Shown: piece after piece, positions 58,731-64,000 of the stretch | How positions within the stretch are numbered: the stretch's first letter is position 1 | How the letters are laid out: each line of letters starts with the position of its first letter | From: Dryobates pubescens | Taxonomy: Eukaryota > Chordata > Aves > Piciformes > Picidae | Assembly (NCBI RefSeq): GCF_014839835.1 | Contig: NC_071627.1 | Span: forward strand, 18,222,001 to 18,286,000 | Length of the DNA: 64,000 nt | Direction: 5' to 3' | Made by a program: the position numbers and the translations under genes | Notes under the pieces: model-generated | Databases searched by the model: none | What the model saw: the letters and a program-made list of their open reading frames with translations, nothing else | What the model was told of the DNA's origin: nothing

Positions 58731-58885
58731 TTAATAAAGCAGGGCCCTAAATAAGCATTTGATTAACAAACGATAAAATAGCGATTGTGTCACTGAATGA
58801 AGCTGTAATTGCTGCTGCTAATTGGCTGGTTAGGATTTAATAAGCAATTAAATGGGATGGAATGCGCAGTAATTAAGTGCCTTCG
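58731..58885. promoter_or_regulatory. AT-rich island 1 in UNC5A intron 1
   Basis: About 150 AT-rich bases between GC-rich flanks. They contain TTAATAA, TTGATTAACAAACG, a doubled TAATTGctgctgcTAATTGG, AAGCAATTAAAT and AATTAAGTG (NKX2-like). It looks like a conserved homeodomain-bound enhancer; conservation was not tested. Confidence 0.5.
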
Positions 58886-59159
58886 TTTGGCAACCCTGCT
58901 CCCCACACGGCCCACGGGACCCCCATTGCCTATGCCCACTGTGGCTGGCTCCTGCCTGGCACAGCCACCTGCACCATGAGGACGAGGACACAGGGGACCA
59001 CGGGGAGACACGGGACACAAGGATCCCTCAGGCCTTGTCTGTGTCTCCCAGAGGAGTTCTGAGCCCCAGTGCTCCTCTGAGCTGATCAGGCCCCTGAAAG
59101 CTGTGGAGCGGGCGCCAGGCAAGCCTGCCGCGATGCCCGCCGGGATGGGCAAGGTGCAG

Positions 59160-59300
59160 CAGCTAATTTACACGGGGAAGATAAACGGCCACCATAACGT
59201 GCTGGTTATTACCCCATCAGCACTTTTACAATGTCGCTGGCAATTAATTTAATTAAAACCCCTGTCGGGGAGATACAGGCATTTCATATTTCATTGGTTT
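59160..59300. promoter_or_regulatory. AT-rich island 2 in UNC5A intron 1
   Basis: It contains AGCTAATTTAC, GATAAACGG, GGTTATTACC, the dense CAATTAATTTAATTAAAA (59241-59258), and an inverted CCAAT (ATTGG). Flanks are GC-rich. Confidence 0.5.
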
Positions 59301-60296
59301 AACGACACCCCCCCCATCCTCCCCCCCCACCAGCCGCAGCCCAGGGCTGGCCCGGGGGGTCACGCCGCGGACAGGCGCTGCGGTGCCCAGCACGGTGCCA
59401 TCGCCGATTCTGGCTGCGGCATGGCTCACTGCAGCACCCGCGGCTCGCACCGCTGCGCCACCCATCCTGGCACCCCTGGCTGCCCACGCTGCACTGCCCA
59501 TGCCAGCACGTGGGGCTGAGCTGAGCAGAAAGGCAGCCCCACTTTATTTACTGAATGCCAGTTTGCTGCTGCGCAGTAGCACCGCTGCCTCCCGCCTGGG
59601 CACACTGGGTGAACGTGGGAGCCATGCTGTGGGGATCAGCCCTTTCATCACAGGAGAAAGGAGTGCAGCGGGCACCGAGCTGTGGGTTTGTCCATCACAG
59701 CCAAGCCAAGGGGTGCAGGAAGCCTGTGGCCAGCAGCAACCAGGAGGGGTGCAGAGTCTCTCCAACTGCTCACCCAGTCAGGGTGTTTGCTGCCTCGTGG
59801 GGCATGATGAGACTATGGGCAGCAAATGCATATGGGGACATGCAGCAAGCATGTCCCCTGGGAAGGATACTGTCCTGCTGCTGGGCGCTGTGCTGAGCTC
59901 TGCACTGTGGTGTGGTCATGGATGGAGCTGTGCAGTACAGCCAGGAGTATGGAGCTGGCCTGGAGCCCCAGCGAAGGAGTGGAGGGGCTGTGGTGTGTGT
60001 CCCACGCACCATGGGTGTTCCATCCATGATGGTACCCCATACATGGTGGGCATTCCATACACAGTGGGCACTTCACGACTATCCAATGCACCACGGCCAT
60101 CCCAGGCAGCACAGCTAGGCCAAACACCATGGATACTTTGTGCCCCATGCCCTGCAGGCACCTCCATGCACAGGGTCCCCCACCCCTCAGCCCCCGGGTG
60201 TGGGTGCAGCGTGGATGCAGCGTGGGCAGCAGCCCCCCACACGACGCCCGTTCTGGCTCCCGCACCACTTCGGCCTCGCCACTCACCTGCCTTTGT

Positions 60297-60310
60297 GTTG
60301 CCATGGAAAC
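60297..60310. promoter_or_regulatory. RFX-type X-box in UNC5A intron 1
   Basis: GTTGCCATGGAAAC differs from the ideal GTTGCCATGGYAAC X-box at one base. Neighbouring CACCTGCCTTTGTG has an E-box-like and a SOX-like element. Confidence 0.45.
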
Positions 60311-60477
60311 AGGCAAGATGCTTATGTCACCTTGGCAAAGGGAACTGGGGAACTTCAGTAGGGATGGGGGACGAGGGGGTTGGTGGGGAGCTGGGTACCA
60401 CTCACCTCTGTGACTGCCCCTGCTGTGGCAGGGGGGGCACACAGCCCCGGCTGGCCGCTCTCTGGGCAGCCGAAGGG

Positions 60478-60572
60478 GTAAATGGCAGTGCGGTTTGCTA
60501 TGGTGCTGATAAATCACGGCGGGCAGCGTCAGTGCATTAAGCAGGGATTTATTATCAATTATCCCTTGCCCA
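60478..60572. promoter_or_regulatory. AT-rich island 3 in UNC5A intron 1
   Basis: It contains CTGATAAATCACGG, GTGCATTAAGC and GGGATTTATTATCAATTATCCC, whose ends form a GGGAT/ATCCC inverted repeat with K50-homeodomain-like half sites. Confidence 0.45.
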
Positions 60573-61497
60573 CATGGGCTAACGAGCACGCCGGCAGGCC
60601 TGGCTAAAGGGCAGGAGGCTGGGCTGCAGCACACTCCCTCCCTCCCCAGGGTGCAGAGGGAATGGGGAGCACTCTACTCTGGGCTTTGCACACTTGCTTC
60701 ACCCCAGCACTGCAGGACCTCCAGCTGTGCCGGGTCTCCCTGTGCACAACGTCTCCCATCCGCTGCCAGCACAGATGGCCACACAGCCCCTCACCACAGC
60801 ACCTGGGGCCCCCAGCCTCAGAAAGCCATATATACTGGAGTTACTGGTCAGGAAGGAACTGCAAGATGCTGCATTGCTCAGCAGTGGGGGAACACTGCCA
60901 GGACCCACCAGGTGCCATCGGGTGCCCCCCCATTCTGGTCCCTCTGGTACCCGGAGGGTTGATCCTACTCATGCTGCCACACTCCCTGGTGGTGCTGAGA
61001 GCAGCATGCCAGGTGCCTTGGTGCCTGCCATGGAGGCACGCCAGGAAGGTCAGCATGTTCTTGGCGAGGAGAGGCTGCCCAACAGAGGATGCAGCACTAC
61101 CAACCCCAGCCAAAGCATGCCGGTGTGTGCCTGCTTGACACAACTGCCCCCAAGAGAGAGCAGGCAGCTGCCTGCAGTGGGAGAATGTTCCAATGGCATG
61201 GGTATGCCCAGAACACTGCTGCCCAGCAGGGACCCATGCATTGGCTGTCTCTGCAAGGCACTAAGCCATGCCTGGAAGCTCTGCCCTCATCTCCCTCTGC
61301 CCTCATCCCTTGCCCACACCCATGCCTAATGCCTGTCACCCTGAGACACCCTGCAGCAAGGTGGAGACCTGGATGCCAGCATCTGCCTCTGCTGCTGCCC
61401 TCCTGTCTGGGGACCTCCCTAAATCCCCACAGGCTTTGCAGCTGGCAGATTCCATCCCAGCTGGCGCCCCATCCATCGTGCCCGCGCCAGGCCCGGC

Positions 61498-61600
61498 ATG
61501 CCATTAACATGAAAGATTTCCTTGCACTTCGCTGGAGCCTGGCCTGCGCCCGGGCAGCAGGTAATTAAAGCAATAATTGCTGCTGATTGTGCCAGCCTAA
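61498..61600. promoter_or_regulatory. AT-rich island 4 in UNC5A intron 1
   Basis: CATTAACATGAAAG at the left and CAGGTAATTAAAGCAATAATTGC at the right, followed by TGCTGATTGTGCC. TAAT-core motifs are dense over the last 40 bases. Confidence 0.45.
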
Positions 61601-62348
61601 ACGAGGGAAGGATGGGTGTCAGGAGGAGGGCAGAGGATGCCCAGTTGTGCCCAGGGGACCCTGGTAGTGCTAGCTCTGCCCACTGCCCTACACACAGAGG
61701 TCTCTGCCACCAGCACTTTTCTCTCTGTAGGGTGTGAAGTGAGCTGGCACTACTCACCGCCATCAAAAAGCTTGTCTGAGGCTTTGAGCTGGACACTATC
61801 ATGCTGGGAGAGGCTGGCTCCAAGCTGTGATGAGCTGGTTTTGACCCAGGAGAACCCCAGTCTGAGGCTGTGGCTTTGCCTGGCACTGCTTTGCTGCCTG
61901 CAACTCCCCCAGCACTCACCTGAAGCAAAAGGGCATCAGCAAATACACCCACCTATCTACCCCACAGAGTCACCACAGTGATGCCAGGCAGGTGCTGGTG
62001 CCAGCCATGGCCAGGCTGGGAGCCATCAGGGTCAGATGCCAACACTGGGCAGCATGGCCTGGCTGCTGGCCAGCCTGGCACATGGTGAGCACCATAAGCA
62101 CAATAAGACAATGAGCACAGTGTCAATACCTCCCCTGTGCTCCAATAAGCACAGTGCCCCAGGAGTGACCACACCTGCCCCAGGACAGTGCCCCCAGCTT
62201 CCTGGCATATCTCCATGAGATACCCTCTGTCTTGGCCCCGAGTGCCCCCCAGTTGCCAGCTCAGCAGCCACGGTGGAGGGAGGCTGGGTGGACGTGGCTA
62301 GGGCCTGAGGGTGCCGTCTCACAGCGAGAGTGTGGCAGCGTCTGGGCG

Positions 62349-62466
62349 CTCATTAAGCCAGCGTCGTTATGAATGAATTAGTCAGGCGGGTTTGCATGAC
62401 AATGGAGCTGCCTAATTACGGATTTGAGCTGATAAGGCGCTCCTCAGTACATGCAATTAGCATGTG
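62349..62466. promoter_or_regulatory. AT-rich island 5 with SOX-POU site in UNC5A intron 1
   Basis: It contains CTCATTAAGCC, ATGAATGAATTAG, a SOX-POU composite at 62391-62405, CCTAATTACGGATTTG, CTGATAAGG and the ACATGCAATTAGCATGT palindrome at 62449-62465. It is the best enhancer candidate in the window. Confidence 0.6.
62391..62405 (-). promoter_or_regulatory. SOX-POU composite motif
   Basis: On the minus strand CCATTGTCATGCAAA fits the known SOX2-OCT4/POU composite CWTTGTYATGCAAA at every base. On the plus strand it reads TTTGCATGACAATGG. Spacing and direction of the SOX half (CATTGT) and POU half (ATGCAAA) are canonical. Confidence 0.65.
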
Positions 62467-63815
62467 CCAGGCCGGGCAGGGCTCCCGGACTGCAGCCTCG
62501 CCCAAGCCCCACGCCCACCCAGGGGGCTGAGCAGCGCTAGCTCTGCCCCGTGCCCAGGATCTGGGGACGACGGTGGCGGCAAAGGCAGCAGGGGAGGACA
62601 GCCCCTCGCTGGGACATTCTCTGCCTGCCTGGGGGCTATCGGCTCTCGAATCCACTGATGAGCAGCCCTCCCTGGGCAGCCACGGCATCAGTCCCCTCTA
62701 TAGCACACACAGAGCTCTGAGCTCCAGACACAGTGAACCTGCAGGATGCATGCCAAGCCATGACAGCCCCGTTCAGTGGCACTAAACAGGGAGAGGGTCC
62801 CATCCTGTCCCTGGCTTGGTGGGGGGATGAGGGAGCTCCCACAGCCCTTCCTGGCACTGACATGATGTGGGAGAGGCAGGACCAGCACAGCTCCATGTGC
62901 CAGGATTGTTGGCGAGGTCCTGAGCCTAGAGATCCGAGTGACCAAGAGAAGCATCAAGGTCACCCTCAGTCCCATGTCCCAGCCAGAGCAGGTAGGGGAT
63001 ATGGGTACAGGTCTGGGAAGGCTCTATCTGCACAATGGTCCCAGCTGCAAGGCTCCAGCTCTGTGGCCTCTCCCTCTCTCACCCATGGGTGGCACATGGT
63101 GGTGTTGGCAACCACAGTGTTCCACAACCCTGCAGTAGCAAGGGCTGGCTGGAGAGGCCTAGGACCAAAGTCTTCATCCTGTGAGCAGAAGCCTCAGGCA
63201 GGGCAGAGTCTGAGGGGGCCAGAGTCAGTGGCCATCTGCCAGACACCCACCTAGAAGCAGCACCCAAAAAGTGGGTAGGTTGTAGGGCTGAGGAGTACTG
63301 GGCAACTGAGCCTGACTGGATGAGGATGGGGACACACTGTGCTCATTCTGGAGCTAGTCCATCCCAGCCTGGTCACAGACAGACATGTGATGCATAGAGC
63401 AGTGATGGTGCTGACAAGCTGGAGCAGTGCTGGCACAGAGGGTGCACCTCTGAGTGCAGTGTAGGGCATGGAGGAACATGCACAGTACACAGTCCCTGTG
63501 CCATCATCCATCAGGCACCGGTGCCAGTGCCAAGGTGGTCATGGCTACTGCTGGCCACCCAAGTGGGACAGGCACTCAGTTGCACGAATGGCTGTGAGGT
63601 GTCTGCAGTAGCTCGGGAGGTGCCCACCTCTGGCAACACTGCTAGCGTCCTGGTCCCCTCCCGCAAGCACCTGCCAGGCTCTGCACGGTTTGATGTAGTG
63701 CCAGCCCCACGTGGCACCGAGCCAGAACAAACAGCCCTGGGCGGGCTGCGTCTGCCGCGTGCTCATGCTGGCAGCCGGCACGGCAGCTTCCAGCCGCCCG
63801 GCACACGCCAGCTCT

Positions 63816-63880
63816 GCCTGCCCTCCTGCCTGCCCTCCTGCCCTCCTGCCCACCATCCTGCCCTCCTGCTTGCCCTGCCG
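63816..63880. repeat. CCCTCCTG minisatellite
   Basis: About seven imperfect units of a 7-12 base GCCCTCCTGCC motif. It gives the long open frames seen at the right edge. Confidence 0.7.
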
Positions 63881-64000
63881 AGGCACTGATGCCCAGTCAG
63901 GTGTAGCTTGTGGGGCAATGATGGGATGCAGCAACCTGGGGTGCCAGGCTGTGGGGCACCAGGTTGTGGAGTGGAGTGGTTGCAGAGCTCAAGGTTCCTC

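Larger units (their letters stand above)
58048..64000 (-). other. UNC5A intron 1 (partial)
   Basis: GC-rich sequence with no recognised exon or transposon. Five AT-rich islands rich in TAAT-type motifs interrupt it, an RFX-type X-box lies at 60297-60310, and a CCCTCCTG minisatellite lies near the right edge. Open frames in this region reflect base composition. No signal-peptide exon with a phase-1 donor was found on the minus strand. Confidence 0.7.

Noticed and set aside
59383-60540. Long plus-strand open frame (385 codons) in UNC5A intron 1
   Set aside because: Composition-driven; no domain, no plausible splice context, and it crosses AT-rich island borders with changing composition.
63521-63934. 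Pro/Ala-rich open frames at the right edge
   Set aside because: They follow the CCCTCCTG minisatellite and GC bias; no supporting gene structure.
58048-64000. Search for UNC5A exon 1
   Set aside because: No minus-strand ATG with a signal peptide and a phase-1 GT donor was convincing, so exon 1 is taken to lie beyond 64000.

Overview
The window reads as vertebrate nuclear DNA, very probably from a bird. It has large intron-rich genes, CpG-island promoters, several chicken-repeat-1 (CR1) LINE fragments with the typical CR1 3' end, few other repeats, short introns in the GC-rich right half, and four recognisable genes in the order ZNF346 (-), UIMC1 (+), HK3 (+), UNC5A (-). This is the conserved block found on human 5q35.2, read in the opposite direction. 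The species cannot be named from this sequence.

Layout. 1-5498: the 5' five coding exons of ZNF346 (dsRNA-binding zinc-finger protein) on the minus strand; the last exons lie left of the window. 5050-6350: a CpG island forming a head-to-head promoter for ZNF346 and UIMC1. 10282-46526: UIMC1 (RAP80, ubiquitin-binding BRCA1-A subunit), 12 coding exons that join in frame to 807 residues, with long introns carrying CR1 copies. 47250-52970: HK3 (hexokinase 3), 19 coding exons, 948 residues, with a GC-rich promoter and a 54-bp tandem repeat just before the start codon. 53030-58047: exons 2-16 of UNC5A (netrin receptor) on the minus strand, ending tail-to-tail with HK3. 58048-64000: UNC5A intron 1, GC-rich but interrupted by five AT-rich islands full of TAAT-type homeodomain motifs; exon 1 with the signal peptide lies to the right.

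The genes are neighbours by ancestry rather than a functional operon: ZNF346 binds double-stranded RNA, UIMC1 reads K63-linked ubiquitin at DNA breaks, HK3 phosphorylates glucose, UNC5A is a guidance and dependence receptor. Exon boundaries were set by hand from GT/AG sites, reading phase and remembered human proteins; all joined lengths are whole codons, a strong internal check.

I see no new multi-gene system. The best leads are regulatory or evolutionary: a canonical SOX-POU composite site in a UNC5A intronic island, an HK3 N-terminal half whose phosphate-binding motif is lost, a CR1 3' end forming the acceptor region of a ZNF346 exon, the 54-bp repeat before HK3, and the near-touching 3' ends of HK3 and UNC5A. 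No retroviral, LTR or Polinton element, tRNA, rRNA or CRISPR was recognised.
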